DNA of 36,358 nt. Origin: Phycisphaerae bacterium. GTDB taxonomy: Bacteria; Planctomycetota; Phycisphaerae; Phycisphaerales; SM1A02. The notes below the pieces were generated by a model. The model had not been told where the DNA came from, did not search any database, and was given only the letters and a program-made list of their open reading frames with translations. The DNA is taken from assembly GCA_002702575.1 (NCBI GenBank), contig PAAJ01000005.1, forward strand, positions 1 through 36,358, given 5' to 3'. The translations under genes and the position numbers were made by a program. Positions 20,093 to 27,788 of this stretch are shown piece by piece; the stretch's first letter is position 1; each line of letters opens with the position of its first letter.

Positions 20093-22597
20093 TCAAGGAG
20101 TCTCGACCTGAACGGTCTGCGAGATGCCTGGAATGTCCAGCATGTCGCGGAGACGGCACCGGCTTTCCGGATCCTCGAGCATCAATGAGATCGACTCGCC
20201 AGCAAGGGTCCGGCATCCAGCCGGGATCCGGAAGGTCTGTGTCATGGTGCCGTCGGCTTCCACACGGAGCGTGGCCGGGCGGAGCATCTCGAGTTCGTGA
20301 TGACCGAGCGTCGCCTTCAGTCGCCTTGAAGCGTTCCTGAAATTCCGGATCTCCAGATCGATCAGAAGATCATCGCTGTCCGGTTCGTCTCGGCGTGTCC
20401 ACTGGATCTCAAGATCCGGCAGGCTCACATCAAGCCACGTGTTCATGGGCACCCGCCGCCCGCTGTCGAGTCTGGCTTCCAGATTCACTTCCAGCGGTCT
20501 GCCTGCCAGTGGCGTGGTGACGACGATTTCAATCGGCATGCGCAGCGTCCCGCCCGGTGGGAGATCCAGTCCGATGACGGAGGGTCGAATCGTCACACCC
20601 TCGGGCGCCTTCACGATCAGCTGCCCCTGCATGGAACCCGGCAGGGTGTTCTCGATGGCAAGCTCATGATCATGCACCTGCATGCTGGCTTCCAGCCGAC
20701 CCGGTTCGATGGCGCACCGTGTCGGAAGCCTCATCAATGAAGCATCGAAGTTGCGGATGATCACAGGAAGATCACCGATGGGTATGGCGACATCATTCTG
20801 CCGTGGACGGGGGGTGACCGAGTTGCCAAGGGCATCACGGCATTCGATGCGTGCGGCATCCAGTGGCAGTCGAAGCAACGAGCCTGAATCCTCGAACGAG
20901 ATCTGTTCGGTTCGCCATGCAATCACGATCGAGTCGCGGTCGGTGCCTTCAAGAAGACGGGCTTCCAGTTCGGGACCGGCGGGCAGTCGAGCGATTGTTG
21001 AACGGCCGGACAAGGCATCGATCATCGTCTGCAGAATCGGGTACGTCGCCGTTGGCTCCATGCCACGTGTTCCGGGTCGCCACGGTGCAGCGATGAGAAT
21101 GGTGTCGGTCCCATCGCACCAGTCGGTGACGAGAGAGATGGCGGTCGTCCGCATCTGTTCGCGTGGCGTGACCGCATCCTGTTCCCGCAGGACTTCGGAG
21201 TCGGCGGTATTGATGGCCAGATCGATGACGAATCCATCAAGCCTTCCAAGGAGCGCGGCTTCGGCGGATGCCAGATCATTCGCGTTGTCCTCGATGCGAC
21301 CGATCCGCCAGTGGGAGGCCGTATCGCCCCAGGCAATGAGGGCCGCCTGGACGGTCTCGTCGAGCGTATCGGGATGGGTTGCCAGGAACCGGGCTGCGTC
21401 CCGTGGATCAAACGGGCCTTTGGACCGTTGATCCGGTGGTATCCAGTTCAATGCCAGAGTCGGCTGGATGTCGAGTCGCTTCAGTTCATCGACGTGCTTC
21501 ATCGTGTCGGGCCATGATGTTCTGAAGGGCACATCCGCGTGCCACATCGGCACGATGGCTTCGCCCGGGCCGAGATGGCCCAGCAGATCGATGGCGAGTT
21601 CCGCCTGTCCATGGTTGGATTCTGAACCTGTCAGATCCAGGCAGATCCGGGGTTCCGGACGATGTCGATCGAGATCGTTCAACAACGCAAAGGCCAGTTC
21701 GTCCTCAAGAAGCACACGGTTCTGTTCCGTGATCGTCGTCTGCACCGTATACCAGTCGCGCTTCGTCAGTGGGAGCGTGAGTGTTTCATCAAGGCCATGC
21801 GCCGGGACATCGCCCGATTGTTCATGCACCACCTGGCCCGTGCTGTCCATGACGTTCAGGTGCCAGTGGGCATCTCCATGGGCAGGGTCGTCGATTCTGA
21901 GATGCAACACGGGTGATCGTTGGGCATGCAGCCCGATTCGACTGGCGTCCGCGAGGTAGAGCCGCGGCCATTGTTCGACCGTGACGTCATCGAATACGGC
22001 GACGCCCGAGATGTCTTCGATCGAAGGCCTGGTGAGAGGTCGTCCGGTGTCCACGTCGGACTGAAGATCAGGTTGAACCAGTTGCAGTTCGATGACCAGT
22101 TCCGCAGCCGCTTGATCCACACCCGGCACGGTGACCGAGAGCGTGTGCCACTGGTCGTCATCGTCTCCTGAATCACTGAGGACTCTGGAGACGCTGCGCG
22201 TGGTTTCCAACTCGCTTCCGGCGACATCGACGAGCCAGGCGACCAGGCGGACACCGGCTCGCTCCAGACTGGAGGTTCGAACCTGAACGGAGATCCTGTG
22301 ATCGACGAGCGGCTGGATGGGCAGGGTCCCCGGCAAGGTTCGGGCAGCCATCGATCGGCCCTTGAGGTCGAAGCGGAATGCGAATCGTCCACTGTGGGGA
22401 TTCTCCTCCGTGAGGCTCATGCCCCCGAATCTGGGAAAATCGCTTCCGGTCCCGGGATCTCCGATCTGCTCGAAGGCAAGCGGCATGGTCAGGGGCCGCA
22501 GCTGGGCTTCCTCGAAATCGAACTGCTCGATCGATCGCCCGCGCTCCAGCAGGGCGGGAGCCAGGCCCAGGACGACAGGCAGCATCAGATGCATCAT
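20093..22597 (-). CDS. Large secreted protein with degenerate glycosidase-like barrel and beta-sandwich domains
   Basis: I do not recognise a named family with certainty. The 834-aa product starts MMHLMLPVVLGLAPALLERG, a likely signal peptide. Residues about 25-240 resemble a carbohydrate-binding jelly roll (SGRFAFRFDLKGRS, then FDDVTVEQWPR, the typical end of such modules). Residues about 310-520 look like a TIM-barrel hydrolase: RICLDLTGSESNHGQ, AIVPMWHADVPF, LDIQPTLALNWIPPD, and HWRIGRIEDNA at the place where clan GH-A enzymes have WxxGNEP. The catalytic Asn-Glu pair is thus not kept in its normal form. After about residue 600 come LPVIIRNFDASLM and a NEW3-like region (PSVIGLDLPPGGTLRMPIEI). 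I infer an extracellular polysaccharide-related role, possibly binding rather than cleaving. ATG 22597 or 22594 is chosen at the signal peptide; a longer frame opens at 22672. Confidence 0.72.
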   Translation of the reverse strand: MMHLMLPVVLGLAPALLERGRSIEQFDFEEAQLRPLTMPLAFEQIGDPGTGSDFPRFGGMSLTEENPHSGRFAFRFDLKGRSMAARTLPGTLPIQPLVDHRISVQVRTSSLERAGVRLVAWLVDVAGSELETTRSVSRVLSDSGDDDDQWHTLSVTVPGVDQAAAELVIELQLVQPDLQSDVDTGRPLTRPSIEDISGVAVFDDVTVEQWPRLYLADASRIGLHAQRSPVLHLRIDDPAHGDAHWHLNVMDSTGQVVHEQSGDVPAHGLDETLTLPLTKRDWYTVQTTITEQNRVLLEDELAFALLNDLDRHRPEPRICLDLTGSESNHGQAELAIDLLGHLGPGEAIVPMWHADVPFRTSWPDTMKHVDELKRLDIQPTLALNWIPPDQRSKGPFDPRDAARFLATHPDTLDETVQAALIAWGDTASHWRIGRIEDNANDLASAEAALLGRLDGFVIDLAINTADSEVLREQDAVTPREQMRTTAISLVTDWCDGTDTILIAAPWRPGTRGMEPTATYPILQTMIDALSGRSTIARLPAGPELEARLLEGTDRDSIVIAWRTEQISFEDSGSLLRLPLDAARIECRDALGNSVTPRPRQNDVAIPIGDLPVIIRNFDASLMRLPTRCAIEPGRLEASMQVHDHELAIENTLPGSMQGQLIVKAPEGVTIRPSVIGLDLPPGGTLRMPIEIVVTTPLAGRPLEVNLEARLDSGRRVPMNTWLDVSLPDLEIQWTRRDEPDSDDLLIDLEIRNFRNASRRLKATLGHHELEMLRPATLRVEADGTMTQTFRIPAGCRTLAGESISLMLEDPESRCRLRDMLDIPGISQTVQVETP

Positions 22598-22667
22598 GTT
22601 GATCTCTATCGGCCCAGTGAGTGACCGGACCGGAGAACTGGGGGAAGACCTGTTGTCCCGGCGGGCA

Positions 22668-22673
22668 TACACT
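22668..22673 (+). promoter_or_regulatory. Candidate -10 box TACACT for the epimerase-HAD gene
   Basis: TACACT lies 19 bp before the ATG at 22693; no standard -35 is seen. Confidence 0.35.
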
Positions 22674-22692
22674 GCCGTTCCAGAGGTTCATG

Positions 22693-24378
22693 ATGCGAAT
22701 ATTCCTGACAGGCGGAAGCGGAACATTGGGCAAAAGGCTCGTGATGGACCGCCTGCGCCGTGGCAATGAGGTCCTGGCCCTGACCCGGAGCCGGTCACGA
22801 TTCATGGATCGCCTCGGCGGAGCCGCCGACTCCCAGCCAGGCAAGCTGGAGGTCATCGAAGGGGATCCCACGGTGCCGGGGGACTGGCAGCTGAAGGTTG
22901 ATGGTTGCGATACCGTTGTGCATCTGGCCGGCGCCGGCGTCCTCGACAAGCGATGGACACAGGCGTACCAGAAGACCATTCGAGACAGTCGGGTGGACAG
23001 CACCTACCAGGTGGTCCGCGCGATCAAGCAGGCTTCACAGCGACCTCGCGTTCTCCTCAACGCATCCGCCGTCGGATTCTACGGCAACCGGGATGATCGA
23101 CAACTGGATGAAACGGATGAACGCGGTGAGGGCTTCCTCGCGGATGTGTGTGCTGAATGGGAAGCGGAGGCGATGAAAGCCCAGGCCGCCTGCCGAGTGG
23201 TCTGCATGAGACTCGGGATGGTGCTCGATCACGAAGGCGGTGCCATGCCCCGGATCCTCAGGATCTTCCGATGGGGTCTCGGAGGTCGACTGGGTCATGG
23301 TCGTCAATACGTCTCCTGGATCACGAGCCAGGATGTGATCGCCATGATCGAACACTTCTTCAGAAAGGCCGACATCCGCGGTCCTGTGAATGTCGTTTCG
23401 CCCGATCCGGTGACCAATCGCATCTTCACACGGGAACTGGCCAGGATTCTGCGTCGTCCCGCGTTGTTTCCGGCACCTGCCTTTGCGCTCAAGCTGGCGC
23501 TTGGTGGCGCCTCCAAGGTCGTGCTGGATTCGCAGAGAGTCATCCCGAAGGTGGTTCAATCGACTTCGTTCGAATGGATGTCGCCGACGATCAACCGGGG
23601 CTTGCGTGCGACGGTTCGTGAATCGAGCAGTGATCCCGACAAGCCACTCTGCGGAATGGTCGTCATCGACATCGATTCACTGTCACCCGGTTCGCCGCTG
23701 CTCCGACGAGTGCTCCGCAAGATCGACGAGTTCGGTGCCCGCGTCGTGATGGCGACTTCCATGGGGCCTGAAGGCGCCCGGGAGTTTCTCACACAATCCG
23801 TCGTGGACTGTCCCGTGATCTCGGCGGATGGCGCCGTCATCATCCAGCGTGACGACAAGGCCGTTCTGCACAGCAGCACGATTTCACCGGACATCCAGAT
23901 GAAGGTGCTCTCATCCCTGTCAGGTGGTGGCAGTGGACTCGAAGTCACCTTGGAGGATCTGACCGGCAAACGCATCGTCTCCAGGCAACCGACGGACATC
24001 CAACCCATCAAGGACTGCATCCGAATGCGTTTGTCCGGACCGGTCGAAGCGTTGGATGCGATCCTCGGAACCATCGGTCCGGAGCTGTGGCAACCGGGTC
24101 ATGTCCAGGTGCATCGTGATCGTCCCGGTCGCGTCGACATCCTGAGCGGGATGGCGGAACGCAGTGTCGCGGTCCAGTGGCTCACGCGAAGGTGGGGACT
24201 GGATCGTCAGCAGGTCCAGTCGATTCTGACGGATGTTCGATCGTCGGGTTTGGCGCAATGGTCCGGGCATGCCATCGCCCTGAAAAATGCATCGGAACAG
24301 GTTGCGGCGTATTGCGACAAGAAGCTCGAATTGAGTGGTGTGGACGGCGTTGCAGATGCCGTTGATTCGATTCTCTAG
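22693..24378 (+). CDS. TIGR01777-family NAD-dependent epimerase fused to a degenerate Cof-type HAD domain
   Basis: The 561-aa protein has two parts. Residues 1-300 are a SDR39U1/YfcH (TIGR01777) epimerase-like domain: MRIFLTGGSGTLGKRL (NAD-binding GxxGxxG), VVHLAGAGVLDKRWT, LLNASAVGFYGNRDD, ADVCAEWEAEA, CMRLGMVLD and YVSWITSQDVIAMIEH. Residues about 318-561 follow the order of a Cof-type HAD phosphatase: VVIDIDSLS (326-329 DIDS, in place of DxDGT), VVMATS (354-356), SADGAVII (377-381, as NGA), LSGMAERSVAVQWL (484-497, where SKG carries the catalytic Lys), LTDVRSSG (512-519, in place of GDxxND), and KNASEQV with SGVDGVADAV at the end. The Lys and the ND pair are missing, so phosphatase activity is doubtful. 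ATG 22693 has AGAGG 6 bp upstream. Neither part has a known substrate here. Confidence 0.85.
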   Translation: MRIFLTGGSGTLGKRLVMDRLRRGNEVLALTRSRSRFMDRLGGAADSQPGKLEVIEGDPTVPGDWQLKVDGCDTVVHLAGAGVLDKRWTQAYQKTIRDSRVDSTYQVVRAIKQASQRPRVLLNASAVGFYGNRDDRQLDETDERGEGFLADVCAEWEAEAMKAQAACRVVCMRLGMVLDHEGGAMPRILRIFRWGLGGRLGHGRQYVSWITSQDVIAMIEHFFRKADIRGPVNVVSPDPVTNRIFTRELARILRRPALFPAPAFALKLALGGASKVVLDSQRVIPKVVQSTSFEWMSPTINRGLRATVRESSSDPDKPLCGMVVIDIDSLSPGSPLLRRVLRKIDEFGARVVMATSMGPEGAREFLTQSVVDCPVISADGAVIIQRDDKAVLHSSTISPDIQMKVLSSLSGGGSGLEVTLEDLTGKRIVSRQPTDIQPIKDCIRMRLSGPVEALDAILGTIGPELWQPGHVQVHRDRPGRVDILSGMAERSVAVQWLTRRWGLDRQQVQSILTDVRSSGLAQWSGHAIALKNASEQVAAYCDKKLELSGVDGVADAVDSIL

Positions 24379-24417
24379 GCGATTTGACGAGCATTCCCTC
24401 GGTCGGCCTTCTGCGCG

Positions 24418-24423
24418 TATGAT
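24418..24423 (+). promoter_or_regulatory. Candidate -10 box TATGAT for ilvE
   Basis: TATGAT lies 23 bp before the ilvE ATG. TTGACG occurs upstream near 24384 but the spacer of about 28 bp is too long. Confidence 0.3.
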
Positions 24424-24446
24424 GTGTCCCCAGGAGAACTTGCGAC

Positions 24447-25397
24447 ATGTCCGACTCATCCGATCTTTCAGCGACCTGTGAATCCGGTGCACCCGTCTCC
24501 GCCGGCGTGGCCGGGATGCCTCAGGTCGGCAACATCTGGCTCGATGGCCGGATGGTGCCTGCCAAGGAAGCCAAGGTCAGCGTCTTCGATCACGGCCTGC
24601 TCTACGGCGACGGCTGCTTCGAAGGGATCCGGGTCTACAACTCCAGGATCTTCAAGCTGAGGTCCCATCTGAAGCGGATGTATGCCTCCGCAGAGAGCAT
24701 CCATCTCAAGCCTCGGTGGTCCATGGATGAAATCGAGGATGCCATCCGGATGACCGTCTCGGACAATGACATCGAGAACGGCTATGTCCGCCTCGTATTC
24801 ACGCGTGGCGTGGGCACGCTGGGATTGAATCCCTTCCATTGCACCGAGCACACGGCTTTCGTGATCGCAGCCGACATCGCGCTGTATCCCGAGGAGCTCT
24901 ATCGAAACGGCCTTCCCGTCGTGGTCGCCAAGCGACGTCGCATTCCAATCGAGTGTCTCAATCCGGAAATCAAGAGCCTCAACTACCTCAACAACATCCT
25001 CGCCAAGGTCGAAGCGATCGAGGCAGGCGTTCTCGAGGCGATCATGCTCAATGCCCGCGGCGAGGTTGCGGAGTGCACCGGAGACAACATCTTCCTGATC
25101 AAGGACGGCAAGATCTCCACACCGGATCTGACGGCCGGCATGCTGCACGGCATCACGCGTCAGTTCGTCATCGAGGAAGTCGCCCCGTCGATCGGACACA
25201 CCGTCGAGGAACGTCCACATACCGTCGACGAGTTCTTCGAGGCCGACGAAGTCTTCCTGACCGGAACGGCCGCCGAGGTGATCGGTGTGAACAGGATCGA
25301 TTCAACCGATATCGGCAATGGCCGGGTCGGTCCCATCACCACGGAGCTGACGGCCAAGTTCCGAAGCTTCGTGCGTGAAGACGCCACTGAAAACTGA
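24447..25397 (+). CDS. ilvE: Branched-chain amino acid aminotransferase (class IV PLP)
   Basis: Transaminates leucine, isoleucine and valine with 2-oxoglutarate. The 316-aa protein has a 24-residue unconserved N-terminus, then the fold-type IV motifs: IWLDGRMVPAKEAKVSVFDHGLLYGDGCFEGIR in outline (key pieces SVFDHGLLYGDGCFEG and FKLRSHLKRM), EIKSLNYLNNILAK with the PLP lysine near residue 174, AECTGDNIFLIKDG, TAGMLHGITRQFVIEE and EVFLTGTAAEVIGV. The last matches IlvE and argues against D-amino acid aminotransferase or 4-amino-4-deoxychorismate lyase, though these share the fold. An AGGAG lies about 11 bp upstream of the ATG. It converges on mqnC with 5 bp between stop codons. Confidence 0.92.
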   Translation: MSDSSDLSATCESGAPVSAGVAGMPQVGNIWLDGRMVPAKEAKVSVFDHGLLYGDGCFEGIRVYNSRIFKLRSHLKRMYASAESIHLKPRWSMDEIEDAIRMTVSDNDIENGYVRLVFTRGVGTLGLNPFHCTEHTAFVIAADIALYPEELYRNGLPVVVAKRRRIPIECLNPEIKSLNYLNNILAKVEAIEAGVLEAIMLNARGEVAECTGDNIFLIKDGKISTPDLTAGMLHGITRQFVIEEVAPSIGHTVEERPHTVDEFFEADEVFLTGTAAEVIGVNRIDSTDIGNGRVGPITTELTAKFRSFVREDATEN

Positions 25398-25402
25398 TTT
25401 GA

Positions 25403-26824
25403 TCAGCGATCGTTGCCCTGAACGGTCAGGTTCACCGGTGCGTCGGCTTCCTGCGAGCCGCACCCTGCATCGTTCTGTACGTGCAGCTTGCGAGCACGCT
25501 GAGTCGACCAGTCCGTCACCGAATGATCCGGTGCATCATCACCATCATGCACCTTGAGAATCTCATAGGCGTTGTTCCGCTGAGCAGGGGTGAATCCTGC
25601 GCCTCGGATCAGGTGGCAGAGCAGCGGTTCATCCAGGCAGTAGGTCGTTCCTGCTGCGCTCACCACGTTTTCCTCCATCATGACCGAGCCCATGTCATTG
25701 GCGCCCCATGCCATGGCGACCTGTCCGATGTGGGGTCCCATCGTGACCCAACTGGCACCGATGGAGTGGACATTGTCGAGGTGGAGTCGTGAGAGGGCCT
25801 GCGTCCTGAGGTAGTCGCTGGATCCGGCCATTCGGACCCGTCGTCCGAATTCCGGATGGGCATCGCGATCACCGTTCCCGTCGAGTCGAGCGACCGCATC
25901 GCCCGGGAAGACATCCGCCAGATCATCGTTCTCGTGATCACCCCATTCCCGGCATCGTCCCAACGGCGTGTTCTCGCGTTGGAAGGGCCATGAGATGAAG
26001 GCCATGGTCCGGCCGCCACCATCGGCACCGAAGTCGGTGATGCTGCGATCCTGCCAGGCTCGAACGAGTTCCATGTGATGGACGCGGTCCGCGATGCCTT
26101 CGATGTGACCGAACATCATCGTGGCCGAGGTGTTCATGCCCAGTTCATGCGCGACCCGCATCGTGGAGAGCCAGGCTTCCGCATTGCATTTGCCCAGTCC
26201 GATCTTCTTCCGGACGGGTTCCGCGAAGATTTCGCCGCCACCACCCGGCACGGTATGCAGGCCCGATGCCTGGAGCCGGGTGAGAACCCATCGAAGCTGT
26301 TCCTCGAGCGTGGCACCGGGCGGATCGAAGAAGTCGATGAACTCGATGATCTCCGGTGGACTGAACGCGTGGACATGCACGGAGGGAAACTGCGATCGAA
26401 TCGTCGACAGAAGGGTTTCGTACCACTCCAGCGGAAGCTCGGGGTTCATGCCACCCTGCATGAGGATCTGTGTTCCGCCGATCGCGACCAGTTCCCGGAT
26501 CTTTCCAAGGATGTCATCGACTTCCAGGGTGTAGGCATCGTCCTCGTCGCCGTTTCGTCTGAACGCGCAGAAGGTGCACTTGGCGGTGCAGACATTCGTG
26601 TAGTTGATGTTCCGATCGATCACGTAGGTTCGAAGCTGCTCACCATGAATCGCCCGGCATCGGGCATCGGCCCATCGACCGAGCTCCTGAATGGGCATCT
26701 CCTGATAGATCCTCAGCGTCTGCTCAGGTGTCAGCCGGACCTCACCATGGACGAGACCCTCGAGAAAACCAGGGTCCATGGGGTCAGCATCTGGGCATAT
26801 TCGTGCTGGGGTCCGCGTGATCAT
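25403..26824 (-). CDS. mqnC: Cyclic dehypoxanthinyl futalosine synthase (radical SAM)
   Basis: Radical-SAM enzyme of the futalosine pathway to menaquinone. The 473-aa product contains YVIDRNINYTNVCTAKCTFCAF, with the CxxxCxxC cluster motif (shown here as CTAKCTFC) near residue 85, then GGTQILMQGGMNP, LHTVPGGGGEIF, TSATMMFGHIEG, MAFISWPFQRENTPLG, and MGSVMMEENVVSAAG. The motif order fits MqnC better than MqnE or the CofH/CofG proteins, which share the family. About 42 residues rich in Asp and Gly (near 286-330) are inserted before YLRTQALSRL, and the C-terminus is extended by about 50 residues; both make it longer than usual. ATG at 26824 is chosen; a GTG at 26830 and an ATG at 26779 are alternatives. 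It lies last in the pheT operon. mqnA, B, D and E are not in the window. Confidence 0.9.
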   Translation of the reverse strand: MITRTPARICPDADPMDPGFLEGLVHGEVRLTPEQTLRIYQEMPIQELGRWADARCRAIHGEQLRTYVIDRNINYTNVCTAKCTFCAFRRNGDEDDAYTLEVDDILGKIRELVAIGGTQILMQGGMNPELPLEWYETLLSTIRSQFPSVHVHAFSPPEIIEFIDFFDPPGATLEEQLRWVLTRLQASGLHTVPGGGGEIFAEPVRKKIGLGKCNAEAWLSTMRVAHELGMNTSATMMFGHIEGIADRVHHMELVRAWQDRSITDFGADGGGRTMAFISWPFQRENTPLGRCREWGDHENDDLADVFPGDAVARLDGNGDRDAHPEFGRRVRMAGSSDYLRTQALSRLHLDNVHSIGASWVTMGPHIGQVAMAWGANDMGSVMMEENVVSAAGTTYCLDEPLLCHLIRGAGFTPAQRNNAYEILKVHDGDDAPDHSVTDWSTQRARKLHVQNDAGCGSQEADAPVNLTVQGNDR

Positions 26825-26855
26825 GACCACTCATCATAGGGCCAGCGGTGCGGAT

Positions 26856-27119
26856 TCAGCGAACAGTCTGGAAACAACGTCTGGCCGTGCCGTCCTGGCG
26901 AACCAACGCTCTCGCACGAGCCCCACAGCGGGGGCATCCGCCGTTGTAGCTGGTCCGGGAGGCGTTCCGGTAAAGGCGTCCATAGACATGGCAGCATCGG
27001 AACCAGATCGAGAGGAAGGGCCTGCTTCCGGGTGTGGCAGGCGGTGGGGAAACCGAGCGTGTCCGGTCGGCGGACCGGCCGAGGCTGGCGATATCGACGA
27101 TGTCCTGGAAATGGGTCAT
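26856..27119 (-). CDS. Small conserved-looking protein with a CPRC motif
   Basis: An 87-aa frame lying between the cyclodeaminase and mqnC genes, on the same strand. The C-terminal half reads IWFRCCHVYGRLYRN...YNGGCPRCGARARALV, with CC, then CPRC, then a Gly-Thr-rich end (DGTARRCFQTV). From memory this resembles a small protein seen in many Planctomycetes in which a Cys pair precedes a CPxC and then a GPGGT-like segment, so I judge it real; that resemblance could not be tested here. It may bind zinc or a metal cluster. The N-terminal 30 residues are polar and of low complexity. The start ATG at 27119 is tentative. Its place in the probable pheT operon is supported by direction and spacing (54 bp after the cyclodeaminase stop, about 32 bp before mqnC). 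Confidence 0.6.
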   Translation of the reverse strand: MTHFQDIVDIASLGRSADRTRSVSPPPATPGSRPFLSIWFRCCHVYGRLYRNASRTSYNGGCPRCGARARALVRQDGTARRCFQTVR

Positions 27120-27173
27120 GGCATCCTGTCTATCGGCAAGAAACCACGGTTTCCTTCTTTTCGCGACCGGGCA

Positions 27174-27788
27174 TCAGCCGCTGCAGGTGGATTCCACTCG
27201 ACCAGCCGCTGAGCGGCAGCGTTCGAGGATGCCATCGGCCAGATCACCGAGTTCCCCGGCACGGTCGGCATCCGAGACGGACGGCAGATTGATCCGGACA
27301 TTGCAGTTGGCGGATCGCGCCGCGGCTTCGGCCGTGATGGCCGCGACGGCCAGATCACTTCGCAGCATGGGGCTGGTCGCCTCGATGAGGCGTTCCAGAA
27401 GCTGGAGCAGGGCGTCCGATTCCTGCATGACCTGAAGCGGCGCTTCGATGGCGGCATGGACGGCGGCATCCCAGCCCTGGACGCGAACCGGATCATCCTC
27501 GGCTCGTTTGAACAGATCGTTGAGTCCGCCATAGGCGACGGCATCGGCTTCTGCCAGATCCAACGCGCGGTCGGTTACCTGGGAAAGCGAAGACAGGGCT
27601 TCATCATGAAGCGAGTCATGATCCGAGAGGGCGGCGCGTCCCTTCGAGTAGATGATGGCCATGTGCGCGATGGCGCCCGCGATCGCCAGCGAGGCTGCAG
27701 CGGCAGCGCCACCGCCGGGGGTCGGGGTTCTCTCGGCCAGCTGCTCCAGGAACCCGGTGAGGGTGACTGTCTTCAGGTCGAGCGTCAA
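27174..27788 (-). CDS. Formiminotransferase-cyclodeaminase domain protein (FTCD_C family)
   Basis: A 204-aa all-helical protein of the cyclodeaminase/cyclohydrolase family, which acts on formimino- or methenyl-tetrahydrofolate (FolD-like step in some bacteria). The signature is LAERTPTPGGGAAAAASLAIAGAIAHM near residues 18-40, with the PGGG loop, and later VRINLPSV near 170. There is no formiminotransferase domain. I place the start at a TTG (complement of 27786-27788) whose last two bases and the next A form the pheT stop TGA; GGGGAG stands 8 bp upstream inside pheT, a strong ribosome binding site. So translation should be coupled to pheT. The enzyme is a plausible one-carbon step that would link to SAM and purine metabolism, but no other folate gene is adjacent. 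Confidence 0.85.
   Translation of the reverse strand: MTLDLKTVTLTGFLEQLAERTPTPGGGAAAAASLAIAGAIAHMAIIYSKGRAALSDHDSLHDEALSSLSQVTDRALDLAEADAVAYGGLNDLFKRAEDDPVRVQGWDAAVHAAIEAPLQVMQESDALLQLLERLIEATSPMLRSDLAVAAITAEAAARSANCNVRINLPSVSDADRAGELGDLADGILERCRSAAGRVESTCSG

Noticed and set aside
26778-27212. Plus-strand frame of 144 codons over the CPRC protein
   Set aside because: Gly/Pro/Arg-rich shadow; the minus-strand frame has the Cys pattern and operon position.
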